Source: Chromera velia
Taxonomy: Eukaryota; Sar; Chromeraceae
Assembly (NCBI GenBank): GCA_018398765.1
Contig: JAHBMJ010002527.1
Span: 51,171-115,170, forward strand
Reading direction: 5' to 3'
Length of the DNA: 64,000 bases
How positions within the stretch are numbered: the first letter of the stretch is position 1; the number at the start of each line of letters is the position of its first letter. This document shows, one piece after another, positions 13,291-26,282 of this stretch. A program made the translations under genes and the position numbers. Under the pieces are notes generated by a model. That model had not been told where the DNA came from and searched no databases. It saw only the letters and a list, made by a program, of their open reading frames with translations.

Positions 13291-15472
13291 ACCATTCAAT
13301 GGGTTGATTCTGATTTGAGGCAGATGAAGGAAGAAAACTACACGCTCGAGAGGGGGGGTGGGGGAATCTAGTGGGATTGACTGACTGATTGATTTGAAGA
13401 GGTGGGGAGCATGCCGCTCTCCTTCCTGGGTCTCTATCGATTTGTCTCTCCGTATGTTGGGCGGGTCAGGGGATGGGTTGTCGGGGTGCGTGCGTTCAGT
13501 TCTTCACCGCCAGCGACACACGTCGCTTTTTCGAGACTGACCCATTTGCTGCTGTCTGTTGTTTTCAGAAAAAAAAACACACAAATGGGAATTGGGGGGG
13601 AACTGGATTGAAAAGAAAATAAGGGCGCAGGGGAAAGGAAAACCAATCGCAACAACGTGCCATGCAGGAAGGAGAAAAGGCAGGGCCGTCCGTCCTTGTT
13701 TCCTTTGAGAGAGACGAAGTGTGTATGCATGGATGGGTGGGTGGATGGATGGACAGGCACATTCTGAAGGTCCCTGACAGACAGACTGTGACTGCGCGAG
13801 GGTCCCGTGTCAGTTTCGAGAAAGGAAGGAAGGAGAGAGAGAGAGAGAGAGGGAGAGAAACCTTTCTAGAGTGGACGTGGGTGGCCCGTCTGAGGGAGAG
13901 AGGAGAAGTACTGCAGGGGGTGGGAGGAAGAGGATGGCTTTATCGGACAGTATGTTCGTATGTGCCTGTCCGGTTGTCTTGATAGGGGAACCGCAAAGAA
14001 AATTGAGTCGGCGTCTTCTGCCCCCACCTCAGATGCTTGCATGCATGCAGGGAAAGCTGGTGGCTCGAGAATGATCGACAGAAAGAGAGGAAGAGAGGGA
14101 GCTTCGCGGAGAAATGCCAAAAAGATGGGTGGTAGTCAAGCAAAGAGGGAGGGTCTTTTCTTTCCAAAGAAGGCGGCGGACTCTCCAAAGTGAGCTGCAA
14201 AGACAGAACCCTGGGACAGAGCCGTTGGCTATCTATGCATATATCATTGAATGAAGCAATAAACTTAAATCCTAGCTTAAATCAGAAAGCTAGTAAATGC
14301 ATGGAGTGTAATAAAGCTGTATGGAATTTAAATGTATGATTTAACGTAGTAGCATCAATTCATATAAATCGTTGTTTGAATATATAGGATTAGCCGTTAT
14401 TGAACGGTTATTCTAGCCTTTATTCAACCTGGATTACAGGATATTAATATTACTCTTCAATTGTGGTACTAAGTTTGTACAATTTTTAGTAACCAGTCTA
14501 ACAACCAGTTGAGTGAGTGTCTCAGGAGTACTCGGGGGGCATCGCTAGCGGCATCGAATCCCATCAATGGTTTGGATCGATATAAATCAATATGGTCTGG
14601 CGTGCGGCCTACTACCGGGCCTAGCGTGCGACATGTCATATTAATACACGTTTATGTACGTTTATATACATTTATGTAAGTGTGCGCAATCTTAGGGGCC
14701 TTAGGCTACGCTGAGCTACCTTCTGAAGCGACCGTCAACTGCATGCTTCGCGTGAGCGGCTTGAAAGACATTTTGCTCTAACGGCTAGTCTAATGGCGGA
14801 ACGGACCGTGACAGACGGAGATTATCGACGGAGACAGAACCGACGTAAACCAAACCCCCCTACCAATTTGAAAATGAAAAAATATATATATTTATGAATT
14901 GTATTTTATATGTAAGTGTGTGCTAGTGTATGTAATCTCAGGGCCGGCCTCTCGGCTGAGCTCTGACAGCAGAGTTGAGCTGCCCTCCGAGGCGATGCGA
15001 CAGTGAGCATTGCGACAAGCTCCATGCTCATACTAGCTCATACAATGAACCCAGTCGGACAGGGTATGCATGGGTGGGAAAACTAGGTAAAAGAGGGGTA
15101 CAAACGTGTAGAGTTTGGGTCGGATAGGGTGGCGTCGCGGAGAACTTCAGCTACGCGCCGGCCGCACTTGGCCGTCTACGCGCGCCTGCATGAGCATTAA
15201 AGCCATGCACATATCGGTAGATGTCGGTAGCAGACAAGATGTTACCCTGACACAATCTGACACATGCTTCCCATCGTTTGATTCAAGAGGAAGGAGCCAG
15301 AAGAGTACAGTATCCTGGTTGTTCTGGCCTGGCTGGCTCTTTCATCATTCAAACTTGCGTCTCGCACGCTGCGGAAACGACGGAGACGGCAACTGATTGC
15401 TTTGGCGTCTCCTTCGTGTTGGACCGGAACTTTCCCTTCGTTTGTCCGTGAGCATCTTCGAGAAGCATCCAG
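9308..15472. other. Long gene-free stretch, about 6.2 kb
   Basis: No coding region with recognisable protein features was found on either strand. The region up to about 14200 is purine/pyrimidine-skewed with short GA, CA and tetranucleotide runs (for example 13240-13290 and 10278-10305). From about 14200 to 15060 it becomes AT-rich. Two diverged copies of a block (about 14640-14745 and 14885-15005, sharing TTATGTAAGTGTG-like and GGCTGAGCT landmarks) suggest an old repeat there. The last few hundred bases should hold the promoter of the M16 protease gene. Confidence 0.6.
11005..11145. repeat. (GAAA)n / (GGAA)n microsatellite
   Basis: Tandem GAAA units with a short GGAA segment in the middle. 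Confidence 0.95.
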
Positions 15473-18400
15473 ATGGACAGACGTGCCAGCAGATGTTCCT
15501 TCAGAACTGTGCTGCTCCTCTCAGCTCTCCTGTACGGGGGTCTCTGCGCGTACGCATTCGCCCCCCACACCTGCCCGCCAGCTCCCAGTCTACATGTGAA
15601 GGGAAGGAGAGCCTCGTGGCAGAATGCCTTCCATTCCCAAAGGCACAGACGTAAGCAACGAGCATCGAAACTGCAAGGCAGTGACCTGACGGCTTCTGTG
15701 TCCGTGGAGAGCCGTCTCTTCCCGACAGGATCTGAAAAGGTGAGCAGGGCTAGAGACGAAGAGAAGGGAGACGCGGGGACGTCTGACGTGCTTACAAGAA
15801 AGGGAGGCCTGCAGATGAACTCGAGCACTTCATATGCAGGCATCGGGTGAGGAACACGCGCGCACATTGTCATGGAAAGGCTCTGAATGATCCAGAAACG
15901 GGGAGGGGGAACTGTCCACCTGCTGTCTGGGGCGCATCCCATTGCTTTCCCGCCGGTCATCTTCTCTGTGGTTCTCCCGTTGCCTTCCTCCCCCGCCCTT
16001 TGTGTGTCTTTCCTTGTTCATGCCTGACCTTGTCGCTGTCCGTGCCCCATCCCTACCACTTCCTTCTTCTGGCGGATCTCCGTGTCTCCCTGTATGTCTG
16101 CATGCACGCACACGGAAAAGCACGTAAGCAACACATGACTGCAGTCTTTTGAGAATACTGTGTGTGATCCCATAAGCTGCCCACGACCCCGCACTGCCTA
16201 CCTCTCTACAGGTTCTCCGAGGGGTGCTTCTAGAGTCCAATCTTGAGTTCGTGATAGTGAGGGAGGACAGGAGGAGAGGCGGGAGGGCGGGGCAAAAGGG
16301 AGACTCGCAGAAGAGAGCCCAGAGTGGCGGCGCCTCCCACAAGTTCCTGGTGGCTCTTGAGGTCTTAGGGGGCAGCGTGATGGAGTCAGACGGGGAAGAG
16401 GGAATCACACATCTGATGGAACATATCATGGCAGACAGGTCGGTCCGTTGGGGGGCGATGTTGATATGAGTGCTTTGGACGTCCTGTAAGGCATTTGTTG
16501 GTTTTTTGTGAGGGAACTGTTGGTAGTTTCCGATTTTTCTAGAAGAGAAAATTAATTTGTCAGGAAGAAAGAGGCAGGAAAAGATGTGCGTATTTCGCGT
16601 GTGTCTGCTGTAAACAGGATGGAACGCTGCTGCAGCTCTCGCATGACATCGGACTCTTGAAATGTCTCTATGCATTTGTCCTCTCCCATCTAGTACCTCT
16701 TTGAGTGAGTGTGTGTGTGTGTGTCTGTGTGTGTGTCTGTGTGTGTGTGTGTGTCTGTGTGTGTGTCTGTGTGTCTCTCTGTGTGTGTGTGTGTGTGCAC
16801 GCAGACTTCAGGGAGTGAGGGGCAGTTCCCCCAGTGTCTCTGCTTGTGTGACTCCTCGATGCTCCCTCTTCTCGATGGTGGGGTCCTCTTTTGACAGAGA
16901 CTTTGTGTCGGGGGAAGGGGGCATGGAGAGGGCTCTTCTGTCTCTCCGGAATATCCTGGGGGACTCAAAAGTGGACGTGGAGGTCTGTCGGCTTGGGTGG
17001 GAAAGGGAAAGGAGGTAATGGATTTTTATTCAGGCAGGGTCTGATTGACACTTGAGAGAAATCAGGCGAGGGAGGACGGATAGAAAAGAAAGGAGCAGAG
17101 AGAGGAAGGAAAAGGGCCATCGATCCGATTGGAGCCAATTAATGAGTCAGCAAGTATGTAGGTGAGGGGGGAGTGGGAGAGATGAATAGAAAAACATAAA
17201 TCAAGGGCGAGTGACATCCCGATACTTATGTTGCACTTGGCTGATGAAAATTCCGAAGGAAGGACAACTAAGTGACCTCAGCCTTCGTTTTTTTTCTCTT
17301 TCTTCGGTCTCACCATGCATGCATGTATCATCTTTTCAAAAGCCAATCCAAGCATGCGGGTGAAATGCTCATGTATGCATGGATCATGCAGGTACTAGAG
17401 AGGGAACGTCAGAGGGTCTTGTCAGAGATTAGTTGTCAAAGTTCTTTCTTTGAGGCAGGCAGTGGTCGTCTCTCAGAGAAGATGCATCAGGAGAACGTGA
17501 TCCCAAGGAAAATGCCAGTTGGCAGAAAGGAGTGTGTCGATTCTTTTTCTGTAGAGCAAATGGAAGAATTTCATCGAAAGAATATCACTCCTGATAAGAG
17601 TCGTGTCTACGTTGTGGGAGATTTTGAAGACACGGAAGGGGTGCGGCAGCTTTTGGAAAAAACATTCCAGGGCCTCCGTGTTTCGCCTGCAAGTGATGAA
17701 CGCAAACGGACCGTCTCTGGGATCCCTTTTGATCTTCAGAGCAACAATGTGCGGTCAGTGAACTCGTCCATCAATGCATGACAGACTGGCAGCTCTGGAA
17801 GATCAAAATATGTTTCTTTAAGTGTCTTCTTTTGTTCTTCTCAACTGAACGTCTTTTTTTCGATTTCATTCGAGAAACGTCCAGATAGATGCCTTTAATT
17901 GTTCCACCCAGATGCAAAAATATGTATGCATGCCCATACATAAATAAGTCCCCTCAATTCATTTGCACCCCCTACCCTCACCCCTACATAAACCAGACCC
18001 TGCCTTTATCTTCTGTCTGACCCATTCTCATCCGACATCACATCTGACCCCTTGATCAATTCCTTCCGTGCCCCAATCTGCTGTACCTGTTTGCGTCTCT
18101 TCCCGACAGGACAGTGGGAAAGAAACGGAACCTGAATGAAAGGTTGAAAAAAAAAAAAAGCCCAAGAACGCCCTCTTTCTTTCGTCCTTGATTTATCTTT
18201 CATCCCTCTCCTTGTGGTCCTTCCCTTCCCTGATACCAGGTCCCGTCCCTTCAGTCCAGGGGGAGGTCATCTGTTTTTCTCTCCCCAGTCCTCATCGGAC
18301 CCTCACAAGCATGAAGAAGAGAAACAGAGGGAGGAGACGGGCGTGCGTGCATCAAAGACAGATGCCCTGTTTCTCCCATGGGGCCAGAGAGGGAATTTAC

Positions 18401-19960
18401 GGTGCAGAGCCGTCATCAAGAGGCCGCTGCCGTCTCCTGAAAATGAANCTACATAAACCAGACCCTGCCTTTATCTTCTGTCTGACCCATTCTCATCCGA
18501 CATCACATCTGACCCCTTGATCAATTCCTTCCGTGCCCCAATCTGCTGTACCTGTTTGCGTCTCTTCCCGACAGGACAGTGGGAAAGAAACGGAACCTGA
18601 ATGAAAGGTTGAAAAAAAAAAAAAGCCCAAGAACGCCCTCTTTCTTTCGTCCTTGATTTATCTTTCATCCCTCTCCTTGTGGTCCTTCCCTTCCCTGATA
18701 CCAGGTCCCGTCCCTTCAGTCCAGGGGGAGGTCATCTGTTTTTCTCTCCCCAGTCCTCATCGGACCCTCACAAGCATGAAGAAGAGAAACAGAGGGAGGA
18801 GACGGGCGTGCGTGCATCAAAGACAGATGCCCTGTTTCTCCCATGGGGCCAGAGAGGGAATTTACGGTGCAGAGCCGTCATCAAGAGGCCGCTGCCGTCT
18901 CCTGAAAATGAACAGGGACAGAAAGACCGAGCTAAGGAGGGGGCACGACGAGTGGCCGAGGCTCTGATCGAACGGCGTCTCCAGAGGGCGGGGTTTGGGT
19001 CCTGTCTGCAAGGGAAAGGGGGGTCTTCGCCGCAGGGGGGCAGTGGGGGGTTGTATAGAAGAGGAAAAGTCTCAAAGACGCGTTGTTCTCTCTGGCAGGC
19101 AGATGAAATTGAGCTTGGATGCCGCACTTTGAGTTTTCAATTGGAGACATCTGTAGACGAGATGGATCGCGTGAGCGAAATTTGTGTGGCAGAGTTGAGA
19201 CGTCTGGCAGAAGGGAATCACTTCGGAGAGGAAGAATTAGAAAGTGCCAGAGAGGCAGCGCTTGAGACTTGGAATTCTGAATTGAGAAATCGTGTGGGAA
19301 ATCTGGACTTCTCTCTAGACGCTTGCAGAGCTGCCATCGCATGCGGAACTCCTTTGGAGAGTTTGGATGACCGGTGGGTCCGAGTAGAGCGCTCCGTGCG
19401 AGCGGCCTCGTTGGACGATGTCGCAGCGTCACTCAGAGAGTTTGCCGGTTGGGTGCCTCAAGTCTTCAGAAGCGGGGGAGGAGACGCGAACCTGCTGGTT
19501 GTGTGGGGGGGAGAGGGGGAAGCAGAGGGCAGTGGGAGTTCTGCTGGAGGCACTGGAGACGGTGCGCGTCTCCTGCAGGTGCTGCAAGAAGCCTCCAGAG
19601 CGCCTGTGGAGTCTCTCCCGTTCCCTTCGCCAGTCAGTGGGGGGGGGGAAGGGGGTAGCGGAGGTTTTTGCAGTTGGGTTGGTAGTTTCTTATTGAAGAG
19701 GAGTTTTGCATTTACAGTTGGAGAAGATCGCCTGGTCCGGATTGTATTTTGTCAAGTGTGTTGGATGAACAGGTGTGCCTGTGAATATGATGGGTTTTTT
19801 AATTGTGCTTTCCTTTTGTATCTGTTGACATTCAAATCCGCGCGGGAAAAGACAGTAATCAATTAATCAGTGGGCGTGCAGTGGCTTTTGGAGAAATCTT
19901 CTTGGCCTTTCTTGACGACGTGCGTTCATTGAATTGTTCTCTCTGTCTGTTGTTCACGTA

Positions 19961-20003
<43 letters not shown>

Positions 20004-21891
20004 TGTCCCCGTTTGCGTTTGCTTGCAGATCCCTTCACGATTACTCGAGTCTCCTCCGTCATCGGCTCTCTCTTCCGATTTCGTGAGGCTGGGTCTCGAG
20101 AAGGAAGGCAGGGAGACTTTGAAGGATGGGGGCATGACAGAAGAGGGGAGGCTGTATGAAGAGCAAATTGGATGGACGACGGGATGGAGAGGGAGTACCT
20201 CTGTAGGGCTTCGTCTGAGAGAGATGTCAAATAAGGTGAAGGTGAATTTTGTAGATGTGGTCAGAAAGGGAAGGGGGAAGGGTGCTGTAGAGAAAGAGCC
20301 GGACTGGAGGGTAGATTTCACGTTGGCTGGAGGGTCTCTTCTTGAGGGGTTAGAGGGAGTGGAGAAAGGGAGTTTGAGTGCGGGGGCAGTGGCCTTGGAA
20401 AGCGAAGGATCGATTTTGGGATTGTCTCGCTCTTTTGTGAGTCAAGTGCTTGAGAAAGCAGGAGCCAGTTTGGAGTGTGAGTGTCGGGAGGACGTTTTCT
20501 CCCTTCGTGTTACTGTAGACGGGTCTGGTAGAGGGGACGGGGGGGTTGGTGGATTGGAGGTAGCGCTACAATTTGTGTGTTCTGTATTGGCTTTAGGAGC
20601 AGCTGGAGGGGAAAAGGAGAACGAAATTCCACATCTGGTTTTTGACGATGCATCTCTTCGTCGTGCGGCAGAGACGCTTGAGGCCCCTCGTGGGGACTTT
20701 GAGATCGTGCGTTCTCTTGCGAATGTGGGGTCTGGTCTGCTCAGGCAGGCTTCGGGGGGGGGCACTGAGAAAGTGGGTGGTATCACCCCGGATGGCATTC
20801 GTCGTGTTTTGAAGGCACAGATGAATGAGGAGGTTGAAATATCTGTTGTCAGGGGTGATGGTGCACGAGATGTCGAGTGGGTTGTTGTAGAAGATCTTTT
20901 ATTGAAAACTGCCGGAAGGGTTCCAAGGTCGCTGTCTGAGTGTCTAGTCACAGATACGAAAGCTGTTCGAAAGTGTATTGAAGTCAGGGGTGATGATGAT
21001 AATGACTCGGGGGTGGTTGACGAGACCCAAGTGACGCTTGGTGTAGGCATGCCGTGGCCGAATCGTTGGGGGGTTCTTCCAGAAGGCGAAAGTTTAGGGT
21101 CGTTAATAGAAAAACATGAATTAGGGGACGGGGGAGGATTTGGGGCTCTTTTGTCACGGCAAGTGCAGGATGCTGTCCGGGTGGCCGCACGTGACGGGTT
21201 GGGGTCTGTTTTGTCGGGTGGCGGTGTGGGTCTGGACAGACGGGAGGTTCGGTGGCGGCACCCTCTTTTTGGATTTCTGGTCACGCTTCTCCTGACGTTC
21301 CTCTTTTCAGAGAAAGTTGATCGAGATGTGAGTCCGTCAGTTGGTGATTGTGAGGGGTGAGTGGAGTGCATTTGCAAAGTAGTCTCTGGAGCCCAAAATG
21401 AGAATGCGAATTTGTTTTGGAGGCAGTCGGGGATTTGTTCTGCGAACACGAGCTTGGCCGCTTTCATTGCGTGCTGATGGATTCCATTAGTCCACTGTGC
21501 TCTCTCTTGAAGTGGGCCGGCCTATACTTTTCTCCTTCCAACTCTCTCGGTCGACCATCTGTATGCCTTTCCTTCGGACTCCCTTCTGCTTGATGAAAAA
21601 CAAAACGGAGGCAAAGCAGACCGGGGGCGGGCCCTCTCCCAAGGAATCTGCCAAAGAATGTTTTTCGATTTTGTTCCGAGAGTGCGTGCGTCAGCGTATC
21701 CTTCCGGCTCTTTTCTTCTTGCATGCAGATGAAAAAACGTCCACTTGCCTACCTCCACGGTGTGGACACGGCCGCATCTCATAACGTTGTGTGGGGGAAT
21801 GTTTTGTACAGCTTTGCCGTTTGTGAAGGCAAGAAGCAAGATGAGGCAGTGGACTTTCTGAGAGAGGAGCTCAGACGGTTGCGGTTCGTTC

Positions 21892-21927
<36 letters not shown>

Positions 21928-22611
21928 CTTCCGTTTTTTCTCCTTGCTTTCTCACTGACTCCCCACTCCGATCCTTGCACTCACCCGCATCCTCAATTTA
22001 CAGAGAGACTCCAACCCTGCATGCCTGTCTGCTCTCTTTTCCCTCTATTGCTCTCTCGACTCCTTCTTGTTCTATTGTTCCTATCGCCTCATTTGGTTTC
22101 GTTTTTTGTCCTATCGTTCCTATCGTCTCATTTTGTGTTTGTTTTTCTTCTGTGTTCCCTGTGCAGTGCGGGAGAACTGGACCTGGTGGAAGCGGACGTG
22201 AAGAAGAGCTTCTTCCTGTCGGGGGATTCGTTCGGACCACAGGACATATTGCCGGGTATCCAGCTGAAGGCGGTGAGTCCATAAGATGCGCAAAACTACT
22301 CACGAAACATACCCTCTTTTTTCTCCCAATGCAGAGTCTCCGTTGGCGTTTTTTTGTGTGGCAACAGGATTGGGCTTAGATCTTTATGATTATCCGTTTC
22401 GATTCCTCGAAGTCCTCCCTCCTTAATTTTCTTTTTCCTTTTTGTCGCGTTGAATGAATGCCGTCTCCCTCCCTCCCTCACTCCCTCCCTCCCTCCCTGC
22501 ATGGCGGCATCGGGGGAGTTCCTCGTCGCAGCTTCCCTTCCACAGCCTCAGAAGCTTCAGAGACTTCGAAGCTCTTCTGGACGCGGTCACTTCTGAAGAC
22601 CTGCTTCTCGG

Positions 22612-22646
<35 letters not shown>

Positions 22647-23855
22647 CCCCTATGAGTCCACTGAGAGAGCGCGCCAAAAGAAGAAAGAAAAAAACAGAAG
22701 AGAATGAAGAAAGAGAAAAAGGAAAAGAAAAGACGATATGGTCTGTCTATCGGTCGTTCGCTCTGTCTTGCTGCATATGCAGCTGTGTTGTCTTTGATCG
22801 TGTGCTTTGTTGTTTGCTCGGGCGTCTCGCTTACTGTCTTCCAAATGGACCTTGTGAACGGATTCGTCTTTGAATGAACATCAGAGAAGAATAAAAATGA
22901 AGAGATCGATGTCGGCAGGTAAGGTGAAGGTGCTATCGGTGTATTGATCACTTTGCGTTTGGTGCAGAAGCTGGACGGACTCCCGACTCACAATTTGAAT
23001 GAAAAACGAGAGAGAGTCAAAGATGGTAGAAAGAATTAAAGCGTTTTGAGTCGAAACAAACAGACAGAAGGGCATACGAGATCCATCCGCACGGGCAGAT
23101 CGACAGATACACTGAAAGACAAACGAACTGTACAAACTCCCGCACTGTGTTGTCGGCTGAAACATGTGCCAGTTGATTCTCCTCTGTCATTCCTTCGTTC
23201 CGGCAGACTGAAGGCCATCTCGAGGGTGACTGGTCAGCGCACCCTCATCTGCAGACAGCCCGGGCCGTCCACTTCTTTGGAACAAGGCTCTGAGAAAAAG
23301 CAGCAGACTGACGAGGACGAAGGCTGGAAGGGTTCGCTTTCTGCAAGTCAAGTCGGGCATTTATCGTTGGACGATTTTGCAGGGGACGAAAGAGATCCCT
23401 NGAATGAAAAACGAGAGAGAGTCAAAGATGGTAGAAAGAATTAAAGCGTTTTGAGTCGAAACAAACAGACAGAAGGGCATACGAGATCCATCCGCACGGG
23501 CAGATCGACAGATACACTGAAAGACAAACGAACTGTACAAACTCCCGCACTGTGTTGTCGGCTGAAACATGTGCCAGTTGATTCTCCTCTGTCATTCCTT
23601 CGTTCCGGCAGACTGAAGGCCATCTCGAGGGTGACTGGTCAGCGCACCCTCATCTGCAGACAGCCCGGGCCGTCCACTTCTTTGGAACAAGGCTCTGAGA
23701 AAAAGCAGCAGACTGACGAGGACGAAGGCTGGAAGGGTTCGCTTTCTGCAAGTCAAGTCGGGCATTTATCGTTGGACGATTTTGCAGGGGACGAAAGAGA
23801 TCCCTCTGCTGCTGGGGGACTTTTTGTTATGAGAGACCAGTTTCGGCGAGACTAG
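15473..23855 (+). CDS. SPP: Plastid-targeted M16 metalloprotease, stromal processing peptidase type
   Basis: Likely removes transit peptides from imported plastid proteins. Inferred exons: 15473-15739, 16212-16438, 16694-16708, 16805-16982, 17392-17753, 18705-19632, 20029-21327, 21729-21883, 22167-22272, 22337-22411, 22532-22611 and 23612-23855. All are in phase, giving 1311 aa, close to plant SPP length. Residues 1-28 form a signal peptide cut before F29 (AYAFAP), followed by a Ser/Arg-rich transit-like segment. The zinc motif HLMEH is at about residues 156-160. The expected downstream acidic helix is LERERQRVLSE in exon 5. SPP-specific blocks follow: YVVGDFED, GNLDFSLDACRAA-like in exon 6, and MPWPNRWG in exon 7. 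Weak points are the 15-nt exon 3, whose GT-repeat intron could also be read through, and a tandem acceptor (CAGAG) at exon 10. Two scaffold joins duplicate the start of exon 6 and all of exon 12. Another M16 member is possible, but the NRWG block argues for SPP. Confidence 0.85.
17984..18912. repeat. Exact 464-bp duplication around a single N (assembly join)
   Basis: Bases 17984-18447 recur at 18449-18912, separated by one N at 18448. The unit contains intron 5 sequence and the first 208 nt of exon 6 of the M16 protease. The position of the N and the lack of any difference I could see point to unmerged overlapping contig ends, not a biological repeat. Confidence 0.93.
22997..23805. repeat. 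Exact 404-bp duplication around a single N (assembly join)
   Basis: Bases 22997-23400 recur at 23402-23805 with one N at 23401. The unit contains the end of the last intron and most of the last exon of the M16 protease. Same signature as the join at 18448. Confidence 0.93.
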
Positions 23856-24414
23856 TAGCTAGAGACAACAAGGGTTTTATTGAGAACACCGCATTAATTG
23901 TTATCAATTTGACTCATCATATCATGCTCCATCGTCGCTATAGCATCGTCGTCAGATGTCGTCAGCGTATTTCTAGGCTTCTGGCGTCACGGTTAGGCGG
24001 GATACGTCTGAGACACAGCATTTTTGCGACAGTAATTTGGGCTTTTGCCCGTATGTAGAATGTTAGCTATAGAATGCTAGCAACAAAATCTATAATGGCT
24101 ATCATGATTTCTAGAGTAATTTGTAACAATCATATTCACTGGCATATTCAGTCAGTGAGAAGCTGTCACTGAGAGCATTCGGTAGTAGTATTGTTTCGTC
24201 TGGCAGCTAGTACCAAGACATAATTTCACCGTTTAATGATGTTTTGCGGGGTAGATACCAGTTTTACTTTTGCAGTAGTATACAATTCTTTAATATGATT
24301 GATAGCAAAACTCTAGCTTTTTATTGTATAAAAAGCTAAATATTAAAACAAGTTAAAATACTTATAGAATAAGAATTTTAAAGCTAGATTGATTATGAGT
24401 TTACTAAATTTTCC
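23856..24414. other. AT-rich intergenic region
   Basis: Downstream of the protease stop codon. Becomes AT-rich from about 23880. No gene recognised. Confidence 0.6.
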
Positions 24415-25170
24415 TAGGCGACGCACAGTAGTAAAAAAAAAAAAAATCTGAAAACGTCTATTCTTTTTTTTTTATTTATTTAAAATTTTATTGTATATGT
24501 AAAAAAAAATAAAGGTCAAATGACTAGCTTCAACTAGAGTTTGAATCATATCTAGGATCCCAGTTTCACTTTTAGCTTGGTAAACGCTTAAAAGGATTGA
24601 CCCAAACTAACTTCAACTAGAGCTTCGAAATGTATATCGTCCTAGATATCGTCAAAGAGCCAGTCAAAGAACTGCTCCTCTGTTTGCTCTTCTGTCTGCA
24701 TCTATGCATCCATCCTTCTTATCACTCTTTGTATAGGATAAAAGAGAGCCCCCTTTTCCCTTCGCCCGCCTACTCGTCTTCATTCCTGTAATCCTCTTTT
24801 GCGATGGTCGCTGCGTACAGTGCCATACATGCAGACTTCATTCATTTTTCAATTAGCATGAATGGTGAAACGACGGACCGGGTCACTCCCTCTGTCTCCC
24901 ACGTCTCTCACACTCAGTTGGTCCATCACCTAGTCCATCACCCGGCATCTCTCAGAGGAGGGAAGCAAGAAGGACATCAGATATGTCTGAGAGAACCACC
25001 ACACTCAGTTGAGTAATAAGTTCGTGAGGAAGTTAGTTTAAAAGTACTTCTAAAAGGTGCTCCTCTAGGTGCTTCTAGAGGTGCTCTAGGAAATCCTTCA
25101 TAGAAAAAAAGAAAAAAAAAAATCTGGAAAGGTCTATTTTTTTTTTTTTTTTACCACTGTGCGTCGCCTA
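24415..25170. mobile_element. Non-autonomous DNA element with terminal inverted repeats
   Basis: Begins TAGGCGACGCACAGTAGT followed by an A-run and ends with the reverse complement (ACCACTGTGCGTCGCCTA preceded by a T-run). The termini are inverted repeats of about 20 bp with one mismatch, extended by A/T tracts and a TCTGGAAAGGTCTA-like block. The 756-bp interior has no recognisable transposase. A partial relative of the right end lies at 56919-57022 in the opposite orientation, so this is a family. No target-site duplication is obvious. Confidence 0.8.
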
Positions 25171-25915
25171 GAGATTTTCTTTGTACTTATTTTTCTGGAT
25201 GTTGAATTGAGATAGTTAAAGCCGTATTTAAAGCCCGTAAGCATACCACATCATATCACTTACTATAGCAGTTAGAGTACTGTTAGACTCTGGATAACTG
25301 CGGGTCATGATACAGAATAAATTTGGCGGACGGAATGCTTATACATAGGCGCCATATGTTGACCGGTATTCTATTCTAACTACTTGTAAAAATAACTTAA
25401 ATCAAATTTTTTGTTCTGTCATTTTCTCTTCAGTCTCGTGCCCAATGCTGGGTGTTTTTAGTCAGTCAGTTGCTTTCCAACTTTCAAACTTTTTACTTCA
25501 TATGGGGGAAAATGAAAGCAGAGCCGTAAAAGCTCCGCAAAAAACGAACGCGTGCACTAGCGCGTGCAAAATGGCCTCCTCGGATTTATGAGTTCTCTTC
25601 TTTTGTTGCAGTCAAGCAGCAGTCTTTGCCCCGGCCTCTACAAGAAGGGCTTCCGTCTCCTTGGAGGAACTCTTCCGCGCTTCGGAAAGGGGCGTGTTTC
25701 CGTCCTGCACACATGCACATACACCCACGCGCTCAGACAGGGAGAGACCTGTGTGGGCAAGCACCCAAAAAGGACCAGAAGCACATGATGCACATCAGCA
25801 CGCAGCGCAGTGTCAGAAAGATCTTTTCTTCCTCCTCCTCTTGGCCACTCAGGTGAGATACACGCAGACACTGTCTGTCTGTCTGTCTGGCTGTAGAAGA
25901 AGAAGATACATATAT

Positions 25916-25949
<34 letters not shown>

Positions 25950-26059
25950 GGTGTCGGTCTCTGTCTCTGTCTCTGTCTCTGTGTCTGTCTCTGTCTGTCT
26001 CTGTCTGTCTCTGTCTGTCTCTGTCTGTCTCTGTCTGTCTCTGTCTGTCTCTGTCTGTC

Positions 26060-26148
<89 letters not shown>

Positions 26149-26282
26149 GTGAGCACTCAAGAGCACACGCGTGCAGCAGCCCCCCCATTTTCAGGCACAA
26201 GAAGACCAGACTCAATCAAATTTGCATCCCTCCCTCTTTCAGCAATTTCACGCTCTCCGAACCCCCCAGTCATCACTTCAAC
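25171..26282. other. Intergenic region with a large microsatellite
   Basis: AT-rich to about 25450, then mixed. No gene recognised apart from the ankyrin exons downstream. Confidence 0.6.
25870..26150. repeat. Compound CTGT / CTCTGT / CT / CA microsatellite
   Basis: Consecutive blocks of (CTGT)n, (CTCTGTCTGT)n, (CT)n and (AC)n. Open frames here are repeat artefacts. Confidence 0.97.

Noticed and set aside
25638-26156. Arg/Asp/Thr-rich and Ser/Val/Cys-rich open frames on both strands
   Set aside because: Products of the CTGT/CT/CA microsatellite.
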